Part shown: one piece after another, positions 15,333 to 24,247 of the stretch
Layout of the letters: each line of letters opens with the position of its first letter
Numbering within the stretch: the first letter of the stretch is position 1
Assembly: GCA_018399855.1 (NCBI GenBank)
Contig: JAGYNX010000001.1
Location: 1 to 37,450 of the forward strand
Source of the DNA: Spirochaetota bacterium
GTDB lineage: Bacteria; Spirochaetota; UBA4802; UB4802
Direction of reading: 5' to 3'
Length of the DNA: 37,450 bases
Program-made: the position numbers and the translations under genes
Notes under the pieces: model-generated
What the model was told of the DNA's origin: nothing
Seen by the model: the letters and a program-made list of their open reading frames with translations, nothing else
Databases searched by the model: none

Positions 15333-17621
15333 ATGAATATACAACAACTCATAGAGTATCTCAAAAATCAGAACTCCTTTATGGAGAACGTATCACGATG
15401 GTGGACGGTTGAGCCGGTGGATCCGAAATTCGCCCCATTCCCCCCCGGGGCAGATTCGCAAATCGTTGATGTATACAGGAATCGTGGCATTGAGCAGCTA
15501 TACTCTCATCAGCGTGAAGCATATGACGCGGTAATGCGTAATGAAGATGTGATCGTCGTCACTCCAACGGCGTCGGGAAAAACCCTTGCCTATAATTTCC
15601 CGGTGCTGCAGCAAATGATCAGGGATTCCCAGGCCAGGGCATTGTACCTGTTTCCCACCAAGGCCCTGTCACAGGACCAGCTTTCAGAACTGCAGGAACT
15701 TATCGACACCGCCGAATGCCAGATCAAAACCTATACTTTTGACGGTGACACACCCCAGTCTGCCAGGAAGGCCATACGCTCTGCGGGAAATATCGTCATT
15801 ACCAATCCCGACATGCTGCATGCGGGTATACTTCCTCATCATACCATATGGGTGAACCTTTTTGAGAACTTGAAATTCATCGTAATAGATGAGATTCACA
15901 GCTACAAGGGGGTGTTTGGCAGTCACTTCGCCAACCTCATCAGGCGCCTGAAACGCATATGCGCATTTTACGGCAGTAATCCCCAGTTCATATGCTGCTC
16001 TGCCACCATCCATAATCCGAAAGAACATGCCGAGCAGCTGGTGAACCGCAATTTTACCCTTATCGACAACAATGGCGCTCCCAGGGGAGAAAAACATTAC
16101 GTAATATACAATCCACCTGTTGTAAACAGTCAGCTTGGCATCAGGGCATCGGCAGTCAAGGAAGCGGCAAAGGTGGGAGCCCTGATACTTAATAATAAAA
16201 TTCCCACAATTGTATTTGCACGAAGCAGGCTCAGGGTAGAGATAATCGCCACCTATCTGAAAAAGCAGTGCCAGGGTAAAAAAGTTGCCGCCTACAGGGG
16301 AGGATTTCTTCCCAGTGAAAGAAGAAACATCGAGAAAGGCCTGCGTAACAGCACTATACAGGGAGTGGTTTCCACCAATGCCCTTGAGCTGGGTATTGAC
16401 ATCGGTATGCTTGACACAGCAGTTACCGTGGGTTATCCCGGTTCAATTTCATCCCTGCATCAACAGTTTGGAAGGGCCGGAAGGCGTGGCACCGCGTCAC
16501 TGTCTATCATGATTTCTACCAGTTCTCCCCTTGACCAGTACATCGCTGCCAACCCGGAGTTCGTTCTTTCGTCCAACCCCGAATCGGCAACCATAAATCC
16601 TGACAACATCCTGATCTTGATGGACCACATAAAATGCGCTGCCTTTGAGCTCCCCTTTTCTTACGACGAACGTTTCGCGGATCATCTCAGCACAACCAGG
16701 GAGATGCTGGAATACCTTGAAGAGATGGGTATTCTTAAAAGTGCCGAAGGTAAATATCACTGGATGAGCGATATCTATCCCGCAAACGAGATATCACTTC
16801 GCACCGCGTCACATGAAAACTTCGTTATAGTAGACAAGCATGACCATGCAACCGTGATAGGTGAAGTAGACTATACTTCCGCTCCCACCCTGATACATGA
16901 AGACGCCATCTACATTCACCAGGGACGCCAATATTACATTGATAAACTTGACTGGGAACGGCATACAGCCTTCTGCCACGAGATTGAATCGGATTACTAC
17001 ACCGACGCCGAGGAGAAAACCGATCTTCATGTTCTTGAACAGCATCAGTATCGAAGCATGGGCAACGCTGTAATCTCACTTGGCGAGCTCAACGTCAGAA
17101 CCAAGGCAATCATGTTCAAAAAGATCAAGTTCAATTCACATGAAAACCTGGGATGGGGAAAAATATTTCTACCCGAACTCGAGATGCATACCTCGTCGGT
17201 ATGGATCGATTTTGACAACTCATTTCTCGAACAGGCAGCAGGCAGGGAAGGTGCCGGCGAGATACTGTATTCTATCGCCTATATACTGCGAAACATTGCC
17301 CCGCTTTTTACATTAAGCGACATTTCGGATATTCATGTACAGCACCAGACCCGGTCAGGCTTCAGTGGAGAACCCGCAATATATATTTATGATTCTACTC
17401 CCGGGGGCGTTGGCATTTCCGAAAGAATTTATCATATTATAGATACTATCATCAATGAATCAATAACTGTTATAGCCGGATGTACCTGTGAAAACGGATG
17501 CCCCGGCTGCATCGGGCCAATACCCCATGACAGCGGAAACGCAAAATCCATGGTTATACAGGTACTCAGGACACTGCTATATGAACCTGAAAGACAAGCT
17601 CAAAATATACAGCTCCACTGA
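15333..17621 (+). CDS. mrfA: DEAD/DEAH-box DNA helicase of the MrfA (YprA) family
   Basis: The protein has 762 residues. Superfamily 2 motifs appear in order: a Q-like YSHQREA at 57-63, Walker A TPTASGKT at 77-84, PTKALSQDQ, TNPDML, the DEIH box at 186-189, SATIHNP, then in the second RecA domain FARSR, TNALELGIDIG and QQFGRAGRRG. The C-terminal MZB/DUF1998-like region carries four Cys at 717, 719, 723 and 726 (CTCENGCPGC) for zinc. In Bacillus subtilis MrfA acts with the exonuclease MrfB in repair of mitomycin-type DNA damage. Here the exonuclease gene overlaps its 3' end by 41 nt, preserving the pair. Confidence 0.92.
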   Translation: MNIQQLIEYLKNQNSFMENVSRWWTVEPVDPKFAPFPPGADSQIVDVYRNRGIEQLYSHQREAYDAVMRNEDVIVVTPTASGKTLAYNFPVLQQMIRDSQARALYLFPTKALSQDQLSELQELIDTAECQIKTYTFDGDTPQSARKAIRSAGNIVITNPDMLHAGILPHHTIWVNLFENLKFIVIDEIHSYKGVFGSHFANLIRRLKRICAFYGSNPQFICCSATIHNPKEHAEQLVNRNFTLIDNNGAPRGEKHYVIYNPPVVNSQLGIRASAVKEAAKVGALILNNKIPTIVFARSRLRVEIIATYLKKQCQGKKVAAYRGGFLPSERRNIEKGLRNSTIQGVVSTNALELGIDIGMLDTAVTVGYPGSISSLHQQFGRAGRRGTASLSIMISTSSPLDQYIAANPEFVLSSNPESATINPDNILILMDHIKCAAFELPFSYDERFADHLSTTREMLEYLEEMGILKSAEGKYHWMSDIYPANEISLRTASHENFVIVDKHDHATVIGEVDYTSAPTLIHEDAIYIHQGRQYYIDKLDWERHTAFCHEIESDYYTDAEEKTDLHVLEQHQYRSMGNAVISLGELNVRTKAIMFKKIKFNSHENLGWGKIFLPELEMHTSSVWIDFDNSFLEQAAGREGAGEILYSIAYILRNIAPLFTLSDISDIHVQHQTRSGFSGEPAIYIYDSTPGGVGISERIYHIIDTIINESITVIAGCTCENGCPGCIGPIPHDSGNAKSMVIQVLRTLLYEPERQAQNIQLH

Positions 17622-18792
17622 AGCAACCGCCCAACACTCTGACCCGGTCGTATTTCTCGAGTCGCTTGGTGGAGCCCGCATAACTAACGGCAGCTCGGTA
17701 TTCTGGAAATTCACCGAGACCTACCCCCTGCACACCATTCTCCCTGAATATTCCGGCATATCCGGTGATACACAATTGCGGGGATACTCCGCCTTCCAGG
17801 GACAGGGAGAGATGTACGACCTGGCTTCACTGCTTTTTTTCGACCTTGAAACCACATCCCTGTCCACCGGAACCGGTAATTACCCCTTTCTAACCGGGAT
17901 CGGGTATGTCAGTGGAGATAATTTCGTTGTGGAACAGTTTTTCATGCAGGATTATTCATCAGAAGCAGCCATATTACGTGACCTGCTGCAATATTTTCAT
18001 TCATTTCCTTCCCTTGTCACGTTCAATGGCAAAAGCTTTGATGTACCACTTATCAAAATCCGTTACAGGCTCAACCGTGTTCCGGGATTTCCAGTGCACA
18101 TGCATAATGTTGACCTGTTGCATCCCTGTCGTGCCATGTTCCGATCGGTATACGACAGCTGCTCACTCAAAACCATGGAAGAGCGATCCCTGGGTATTTT
18201 CAGGGAGAACGATATTCCGGGCTGGCTTATCCCCGATGTTTTCTTCACCTTCCAGAAAGAAGGCTCTGACCCCAGGCTGGCAAACGTTATCCGGCACAAC
18301 AAGGTAGATATAACCTCTATGGCCACACTTTTGCTATTTATAGATGGTATGTACCAGGTGGTTCGGGAAGGTGATTACCACAAGCTGCCAGACATGACCC
18401 ATCTTAATATTGCACGGCATCTCTATAGGAGGGATATCGACCTGTTTATCGATATCGTTAATTTTTGTGGTCATTCCATACTGCTGGACCACTCACTATT
18501 CAAGAAGTACAGTACCGCCCTTAAACGAAAAGGAATGCGTGATCAGGCCATTACATTCTGGAATGAGGACAGGTCACTTTATTCTCTTGAAGAACTGGCA
18601 AAGCACAGTGAACACATAGAAAAAGACTACTTACAGGCATCCAAATATTGCCAAACAGCATTTGACCTTATTGATCGTGGTTTTTATTCCATTGAGGGAA
18701 CTCCACTTGACAACGAAAGGAAAGAGATGCTGCATAATCGCTTCACAAGGAGACACAACCGCCTTCAGAAAAAAATCGAGAATAACCGTTGA
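17581..18792 (+). CDS. mrfB: DEDDh exonuclease of the MrfB (YprB) family
   Basis: The protein has 403 residues. An RNase H-like exonuclease domain covers about 80-255, with the DEDDh residues Asp88 and Glu90 (FFDLETT), Asp154 (GKSFDVPL), His239 and Asp243 (HNKVD). The C-terminal part is helical, as in YprB. It is predicted to digest DNA at lesions unwound by MrfA. The frame is open upstream to 17488, but the ATG at 17581 gives a family-like N-terminus and a limited 41-nt overlap with mrfA; an ATG at 17527 cannot be excluded because neither has a strong ribosome site. Confidence 0.9.
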   Translation: MNLKDKLKIYSSTEATAQHSDPVVFLESLGGARITNGSSVFWKFTETYPLHTILPEYSGISGDTQLRGYSAFQGQGEMYDLASLLFFDLETTSLSTGTGNYPFLTGIGYVSGDNFVVEQFFMQDYSSEAAILRDLLQYFHSFPSLVTFNGKSFDVPLIKIRYRLNRVPGFPVHMHNVDLLHPCRAMFRSVYDSCSLKTMEERSLGIFRENDIPGWLIPDVFFTFQKEGSDPRLANVIRHNKVDITSMATLLLFIDGMYQVVREGDYHKLPDMTHLNIARHLYRRDIDLFIDIVNFCGHSILLDHSLFKKYSTALKRKGMRDQAITFWNEDRSLYSLEELAKHSEHIEKDYLQASKYCQTAFDLIDRGFYSIEGTPLDNERKEMLHNRFTRRHNRLQKKIENNR

Positions 18793-18823
18793 CGTTCCGG
18801 CCATACATTGTAAAAACTCCTTC

Positions 18824-19549
18824 ATGAAACCCTATACTGACCTTGCACCGGCATATGACTCAATGCTCAGGCATGTGGATTACGAGAAATGGTACCAGTA
18901 TCTCAAATCCATTATGCACAATTTCATTCTTGAACCCAGCCTTCTGCTTGAACTTGGGTGCGGTACAGGCAGGTTTGGTGCGAAGTTCTCAAGGGATAAT
19001 TACAATATATACGGAATGGACCGATCCATTGAAATGTTACGGGTTGCCAGGGCAAGGGCCTTTAAGAATTTTCATATTTTTTGTGGTGATATTACACAAT
19101 ACTCCCTGAAACAAAAGTTTGACTTTATTTTTTCAGTACACGATACCATGAACTATCTTACCTCAATAGACGATATCAGAAAGGTGCTGCGACACACCCG
19201 CGAGGTAATGAACAGGTACAGCATATTCATGTTTGATATGACATCTGAATATAATATCTTAAATAATTTTGACGGAAAAACTACAAAGTACACATCGGGA
19301 GGCACACGCATTCTCTGGGACAACGAATATGACGACAAGAAAAAACTGGTATATTCATACCTGACATTTCAAAAACCTGATGGCACGTCTACAATGGAAA
19401 CACATGTTCAGAGAATCTACGAGGTTGATGAAATAGCCCCGATTATCAGGGAAGAGAAACTGGAACTTATAGATGTATTCAGTGATTACACTTTCGCTCC
19501 CGTATATGATAAAACTGTTATGTCTAATTTTGTATTACGGAAACGGTAA
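18824..19549 (+). CDS. Class I SAM-dependent methyltransferase
   Basis: The protein has 241 residues, with the SAM-binding motif LLELGCGTGRFG near 45-56, an acidic residue at the end of the second strand (YGMDRS), CGDITQY and FDFIFSVHDTMNYL in the expected places, and a C-terminal beta region. This matches small-molecule type methyltransferases, but the acceptor cannot be told. The longer open frame from 18662 overlaps mrfB by over 130 nt; the ATG at 18824 starts the typical MKPYTDLAPAYD N-terminus. It follows mrfB after 31 nt, and may be part of the same transcript. Confidence 0.85.
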   Translation: MKPYTDLAPAYDSMLRHVDYEKWYQYLKSIMHNFILEPSLLLELGCGTGRFGAKFSRDNYNIYGMDRSIEMLRVARARAFKNFHIFCGDITQYSLKQKFDFIFSVHDTMNYLTSIDDIRKVLRHTREVMNRYSIFMFDMTSEYNILNNFDGKTTKYTSGGTRILWDNEYDDKKKLVYSYLTFQKPDGTSTMETHVQRIYEVDEIAPIIREEKLELIDVFSDYTFAPVYDKTVMSNFVLRKR

Positions 19550-19560
19550 AAAGGTATAAT

Positions 19561-19920
19561 ATGGAATACTTTCTCTATTTCATTGGCTTCGTAGCCGGCG
19601 TTGCAATTTTTCTGTATCTTTTTTCGCTGGTTGAAGACAGCAGGGAGAAGTTTCAGAAAAAAACTACAACCCCTGCCGGCACCGAAAAGAAACCAGTGCA
19701 GCAACCCGAAAAAGGTGAAACCACAGCCAGGAGCTATACCTTTCCGCGGGAACGCATCTGTCCCCTCTGCGGTGCCAGTCTCAGTAAGTACGAGGCACTG
19801 TATGCCTCACAGGTAAAAGAAGGGGAGAACAAAAAGATTCTCATATACGGCTGCAAGTATTGTTATAAGCCCGATGAAGACTCCGAACAGAGAAAGGTCA
19901 CAAACATTACTGACGGGTAA
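19561..19920 (+). CDS. Membrane-anchored zinc-ribbon protein, function unknown
   Basis: The protein has 119 residues: one N-terminal membrane helix (about 3-23), a charged Thr/Pro/Gln-rich linker, and a C-terminal zinc ribbon with Cys67-x-x-Cys70 (CPLC) and Cys98-x-x-Cys101 (CKYC). With the charged linker following the helix, the ribbon is probably cytoplasmic. It lies 11 nt after the methyltransferase gene, behind an AAAAAGG site, and is the last gene of the plus-strand run. I do not recognise a function. Confidence 0.75.
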   Translation: MEYFLYFIGFVAGVAIFLYLFSLVEDSREKFQKKTTTPAGTEKKPVQQPEKGETTARSYTFPRERICPLCGASLSKYEALYASQVKEGENKKILIYGCKYCYKPDEDSEQRKVTNITDG

Positions 19921-19955
19921 TATTGTAACGCTTAGAAGATAGAGTATACATACCC

Positions 19956-20621
19956 TCAATCATCCATATTAAACCTGTTAATATCAAGGCCGAAGGGGCC
20001 AATAGCCAGTGGGAACTCACAGAACTCGTGGAATTTCGTAGGATAGGCAGTACCGCTATTTTCATCAACGGTGTTGCTCATAACAGCAACCTGTTGCCTG
20101 TATGCAGGCCCCATGGGGAATACCATCTTCCCCCCCGGTTTAAGGTGAGCCGTTAACGGTATGGGACGTTTCTGGCAGGCTGCACAAATAATAATTGCAT
20201 CAAAACGTCCAATTTCATCCTCCAGGTAAAAACCGTCTCCGGCAAACAACCGTACATTTGAAATATCAACATTATTCATCTTAAGACGGGCTTCACGTGC
20301 AAGGTTTTCCAGGAACTCAATACTAAACACATCTTCAGCCATAAATGATAATAACGCGGTTGAATACCCGGAACCAGTTCCAATCTCCAGCACCTTAGAG
20401 GTCTTTTTCAAATCAAGGTAATGCAGCATCCTGGCAAGTGCTACAGGGGGATCGCTCATATTGCCCGACCCGATGGGCACAGGTTGCTCTGTATACAGCT
20501 TCTTTGAGAAGGCTTCATCAAAAAAATCAAGCTGCTTTACCTGCTCATATGCTTCTATGACTTTTTTTCTAACTTTATTTTTTCGTAGTAACTTAATAAA
20601 CTCTTCTTTTTTCTTTTTCAT
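19956..20621 (-). CDS. pcm: Protein-L-isoaspartate O-methyltransferase family protein
   Basis: About 221 residues. The SAM motif VLEIGTGSGYSTALLS, preceded by a PVPIGSGNMSDPP segment in the place of the family's substrate-site IGxGQTISQP, and later GDGFYLED, FDAIIICAAC and LKPGGKMVFPMG match the PCMT family, which repairs isoaspartyl damage in proteins. The usual TISQP segment is altered (NMSDPP), so substrate specificity may differ. I prefer the ATG at 20621, which follows AAGGAT; another lies at 20633. Convergent with the zinc-ribbon gene and possibly the last gene of the rpsF-mlaE transcript. Confidence 0.8.
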   Translation of the reverse strand: MKKKKEEFIKLLRKNKVRKKVIEAYEQVKQLDFFDEAFSKKLYTEQPVPIGSGNMSDPPVALARMLHYLDLKKTSKVLEIGTGSGYSTALLSFMAEDVFSIEFLENLAREARLKMNNVDISNVRLFAGDGFYLEDEIGRFDAIIICAACQKRPIPLTAHLKPGGKMVFPMGPAYRQQVAVMSNTVDENSGTAYPTKFHEFCEFPLAIGPFGLDINRFNMDD

Positions 20622-20725
20622 GACATCCTTCATTTTTACTAAATGGTGAAATATAATAATTCAACGTGTAGTTATAAAACCCGATGTAATAGTATTTTTT
20701 TATTGCAACAATAAGGAAAACCGCG

Positions 20726-21505
20726 TTATTCTACCAGTTGCATTAAATATGTTAAAAAATAATCAGAAATAAGAATGGCCATCGATGACTTCACCACAGC
20801 CTGTATCGTGGACTTCCCTACCCCCTCGGCCCCACCCCTTGTTGCAAACCCCTGGTAGCATGATATAATTGCAATTTCAATTCCAAAAAACACCGATTTA
20901 AAGAGTCCCGTGAGAAAATCGGCCAGGGTAAGATATTGAAATACATTCTCCACGTATTTTGTAAATGTTATTCCAAGTCCAAATTGAGCAATGAAGGCTC
21001 CCCCAAGCGATCCCACAACGTCTGTAATAATTGTAAGAGTGGGTACCATCAACAGGCATGCCAGAAAACGTGGAACCGAAAGGTAATGTATGGGATTGGC
21101 ATCCAGTGTAACCAGGGCATCTATCTGTTCTGTCACCTTCATGGTGCCAATCTCTGCGGCAATTGCAGATCCCACACGCCCAGCCAGGAGCAGTGCCGTA
21201 AGCACGGGGCACAGCTCTCTGAACATGGATATAGTTACCGCGCTGCCAATAAAAATCGAAGAGCCGGACATCAGCTTATCCATGGCCTTGCCAATCTGTA
21301 GAGCCATAACCATACCAGTGAAGAAAAGGGTAATGGTGGTTACCGGCAGTGACCGGTAACCGATCTCCAGCATCTGCTGCATTATGTTCTTGTAATCAAA
21401 GGGACGGCGAAAAGTCCATCGAACTGTTTCCTTGAGAAAGATCAGGTGACCGCCCAATTCTTCGAAAATACTTATGATACGGTTCGCTGTCTTATCAGAA
21501 TTCAT
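20726..21505 (-). CDS. mlaE: MlaE-family ABC transporter permease
   Basis: The 259-residue inner-membrane protein has five or six helices. Family hallmarks are the N-terminal amphipathic region, GYRSLPVTTITLFFTGMVMALQ, the FRELCPVLTALLLAGRVGSAIAAEIGTMKVTEQIDAL core and a C-terminal GAEGVGKSTIQAVV segment. MlaE permeases move phospholipids or other lipids between the inner and outer membranes, with an MlaF ATPase and an MCE-domain MlaD protein. Neither partner is encoded in this window; the gene instead sits 24 nt after dnaB. Partners may lie elsewhere in the genome. Confidence 0.93.
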   Translation of the reverse strand: MNSDKTANRIISIFEELGGHLIFLKETVRWTFRRPFDYKNIMQQMLEIGYRSLPVTTITLFFTGMVMALQIGKAMDKLMSGSSIFIGSAVTISMFRELCPVLTALLLAGRVGSAIAAEIGTMKVTEQIDALVTLDANPIHYLSVPRFLACLLMVPTLTIITDVVGSLGGAFIAQFGLGITFTKYVENVFQYLTLADFLTGLFKSVFFGIEIAIISCYQGFATRGGAEGVGKSTIQAVVKSSMAILISDYFLTYLMQLVE

Positions 21506-21529
21506 AAAAACCCCAGGTAAATACCGGTG

Positions 21530-22861
21530 TTATTGGACAGGATGTGACTTCTCCAGTGAGCCGAACTTGGTAAACTTTTCCCAAAACCTGAGTTCTATTG
21601 TACCAATAGGACCGTTTCTCTGTTTTGCCACAATAATATCGGCAATGCCTTTTCGTTCGGTATCTTTTTTAACCCTTTCTTCGCGGTATATGAACATTAC
21701 AACGTCAGCATCCTGCTCAATGGCACCTGATTCCCGAAGGTCAGAAAGCTGGGGTATCTGATCAGTTCGTGACTCAACTGCACGTGACAACTGGGAAAGC
21801 GCAATAACCGGAACATCAAGTTCACGGGCCAGCTGTTTCAGCGCGTTCGATATTTCGGCAATCTGCTGATGCCTTTCCATACGGGATGTAGAAGCAATCA
21901 ACTGAAGATAGTCTACAATAACAAGCCCCACTTTTTCACGCTGTGCTATCCTTCGTGCCCTGGCCCGCAAATCAAAGATATTTAGACCGGGTGTGTCATC
22001 AATGAATATCGGCGTTTTTTCCAGTTTTCCTGCCGCCTGCACCAGTTTCTTCAATTCTTCCGCGCTTATAGATCCTGTTCGTACTTTCTGCGAATCAATC
22101 ATGGCTTCGATACAGAGCATCCTGGTTGCAAGTTGTGTTGCCGGCATTTCAAGGGAAAAGAAAAGTACAGGCTGTTTATCTTTTAACCCAACGTGATTAG
22201 CAATATTTAACGCAAGAGCTGTTTTCCCCATTGAAGGGCGGGCAGCCATGATAATCAATTCTGACTCATGAAATCCCGTCAGTATTGTATCCATATCTAT
22301 GTACCCGCTTGAGAGACCTGTCACCGGCTTTTTGGTTTCATACATATACCCGATGTTCTCCATGGTTTCACGAAGAACATCCGCTATACCCATAAGTTCG
22401 GATGTTATCCTTCGCTGGGTAACCTTGAAAATCTCTCTTTCTACTTCATCCAGAAGGGTTTTTGTGTCACGTGAGGTGTCGTATGATTTTTCGATAATTT
22501 CTGATGATACCTGTATTAACTTCCGTCTCAGGCTAAGTTCTTTTACCCTGTTCGCATAAAACTCCGCATTGGCAGATGTGGATACAGTTCTGTATAAATC
22601 GACCAGGGCGGTGTCGCCCCCAATCTTATCAAATACCTTCGCATCGATAAGCCGCTGCTTTACCGTTATCAGGTCTATCGGCATACCTTTCTTTTCCAGC
22701 TCACCGATGGCCGAATACACTGTTCTGTGCACATCAAGATAAAAATCCTCCGGCTGGAGGATTTCTAATACCTTGAGCAGCGCTTCCTTGCTAAGAAGTA
22801 TTGAAGCAAGACAAGAAGCTTCTGATTCTACATCCTGTGGCGGCAATGTCTCGATTGCCAT
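21530..22861 (-). CDS. dnaB: Replicative DNA helicase DnaB
   Basis: The 443-residue hexameric helicase unwinds DNA at the replication fork. The N-terminal domain shows PPQDVESEASCLASILLS and DFYLDVHRTVYSAI; the RecA-like domain has Walker A ARPSMGKTALALN, the FFSLEMPATQLATRM segment, LVIVDYLQLI (Walker B), ALSQLSRAVESR and the DLRESGAIEQDADVV motif. No intein is present. I chose the ATG at 22861 because CAGGAG precedes it and the protein then begins with the standard N-terminus; an ATG at 22888 would overlap rplI by 14 nt. Confidence 0.97.
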   Translation of the reverse strand: MAIETLPPQDVESEASCLASILLSKEALLKVLEILQPEDFYLDVHRTVYSAIGELEKKGMPIDLITVKQRLIDAKVFDKIGGDTALVDLYRTVSTSANAEFYANRVKELSLRRKLIQVSSEIIEKSYDTSRDTKTLLDEVEREIFKVTQRRITSELMGIADVLRETMENIGYMYETKKPVTGLSSGYIDMDTILTGFHESELIIMAARPSMGKTALALNIANHVGLKDKQPVLFFSLEMPATQLATRMLCIEAMIDSQKVRTGSISAEELKKLVQAAGKLEKTPIFIDDTPGLNIFDLRARARRIAQREKVGLVIVDYLQLIASTSRMERHQQIAEISNALKQLARELDVPVIALSQLSRAVESRTDQIPQLSDLRESGAIEQDADVVMFIYREERVKKDTERKGIADIIVAKQRNGPIGTIELRFWEKFTKFGSLEKSHPVQ

Positions 22862-22874
22862 TGACAACTCCTGA

Positions 22875-23318
22875 TTATTCTTTATCAACTATTACCTTGA
22901 TGGTGGCAGTAACACCCTCATCAAGCTTAACCGGAACCTCGTATTCACCTTTTTTCTTGATGGGTTCATCAAGCTGAATCTTTCGCTTATCAACCAGGTA
23001 ACCTTTATCGGCCAGGTGTTTAGCAATATCCATCGAGGTAACGGATCCAAACAGCTTATCTTCTTCTCCAACCTGTGCGATTATCTTTATCTCCATGTTG
23101 GCAACAGATTCGGCCATTTTTTCACTCTGGCTTCTTCGCTTATCTTTTTTAAAATTGATAAGTTTTTTCTGATGACGTATTGCCCGTTCGCTGGATTCAT
23201 TGTATTGAATTACGAGCTTTTTTGGAAGCAAAAAGTTGCGTGCATATCCGTCAGCTACTTCCTTCACATCTCCCGCGTCACCCAGATTTGGAATATCTTT
23301 CTGTAATATAACCTTCAT
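22875..23318 (-). CDS. rplI: 50S ribosomal protein L9
   Basis: The 147-residue protein has the full L9 architecture: N-terminal MKVILQKDIPNLGDAGDVKEVADGYARN-type domain, a long lysine-rich connecting helix near 45-75 and a C-terminal domain with LFGSVTSMDIA. It binds 23S rRNA domain V at the base of the L1 stalk. Downstream of the DUF2232 gene by 39 nt and 13 nt before dnaB. Confidence 0.97.
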   Translation of the reverse strand: MKVILQKDIPNLGDAGDVKEVADGYARNFLLPKKLVIQYNESSERAIRHQKKLINFKKDKRRSQSEKMAESVANMEIKIIAQVGEEDKLFGSVTSMDIAKHLADKGYLVDKRKIQLDEPIKKKGEYEVPVKLDEGVTATIKVIVDKE

Positions 23319-23357
23319 AACACTTACTCCAGTATAATGATTGTGTTCAATTCTTTA

Positions 23358-24245
23358 CTATTTTTCCCCATCAGCTGATATTGATGAGATCTTTCTGAAA
23401 TCCATCCAGAAATCAACAGACCCAATCCCCAAAAGTAACATAAGTACAAAGAGGATAACGGCAGGCCCCAGCAATAAGGAAACCAGGAATATAATGGGAA
23501 GTATAAAAGACGGCCATCCCCTGGACATAAAGATAAACTTCAATATGCCTGTTCCCTGGATAATATAAAATACAGACATGATCAGCGCAATATTCAATGC
23601 TGGCAGGTACAAATATAAATATTGCTGTGATGGAACCAGCAATACAATAAGCCAGCCGGCAATTAGAACAAAAATACTGTAATCATTCAGTTTAAACCGT
23701 TCTACTCCTGGCACTTCCAGCATCTTAACAAATCCCATTCGGGCAAAAAGACACCTGAGAAGAGCAAAACTGATCATTGCAAATACCAGCACATTTAAAA
23801 AATACGAGAAAGGGACCATTTTCCTGATAATGGGCATGGACTGGTCTACTCGTTCCATAACTTCCTGTTTTTCCCCGGAATTCATTTCTGAACTTTCCAG
23901 CATATTCTCAAACTGTATCCGGGATTGCTTCATAAGGTCAACACCCTTTACCGTTTTCAGCATGTAAAAATTAAGGGTAAAGAGAATTGTCAACATTACC
24001 GTTGAAATCAAAAGAAAAAACTGGTAACTTCGACCGTTTTTAAATGTAAACCCTGCGCATCCACCGGTAATAACCGGTGCGAGAATATATGAGAAGGTTT
24101 CACCCTTACTAAGCATTATTATCATCGCAGCCACCAACACCGGAATAAGAAACACTATTACCTTCCACTGGTATTGGTATACCATGATGGCTGTTCCTGC
24201 CACCAGGGCAAATCCAATTACTGCTGCAATTATCAGCTCAATCAC
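23358..24245 (-). CDS. DUF2232 (YybS-like) integral membrane protein
   Basis: The protein has 295 residues and about eight hydrophobic helices with a charged central loop (near 100-140, ESSEMNSGEKQEVMER). The end, LGIGSVDFWMDFRKI, resembles the conserved C-terminal D-x-W-x-D-F-R segment of the YybS/DUF2232 family. Members often lie between rpsR and rplI, as here, but their function is unknown. It starts 2 nt after the rpsR stop, so it is tightly coupled to ribosomal protein expression. Confidence 0.8.
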   Translation of the reverse strand: MIELIIAAVIGFALVAGTAIMVYQYQWKVIVFLIPVLVAAMIIMLSKGETFSYILAPVITGGCAGFTFKNGRSYQFFLLISTVMLTILFTLNFYMLKTVKGVDLMKQSRIQFENMLESSEMNSGEKQEVMERVDQSMPIIRKMVPFSYFLNVLVFAMISFALLRCLFARMGFVKMLEVPGVERFKLNDYSIFVLIAGWLIVLLVPSQQYLYLYLPALNIALIMSVFYIIQGTGILKFIFMSRGWPSFILPIIFLVSLLLGPAVILFVLMLLLGIGSVDFWMDFRKISSISADGEK

Positions 24246-24247
24246 AA

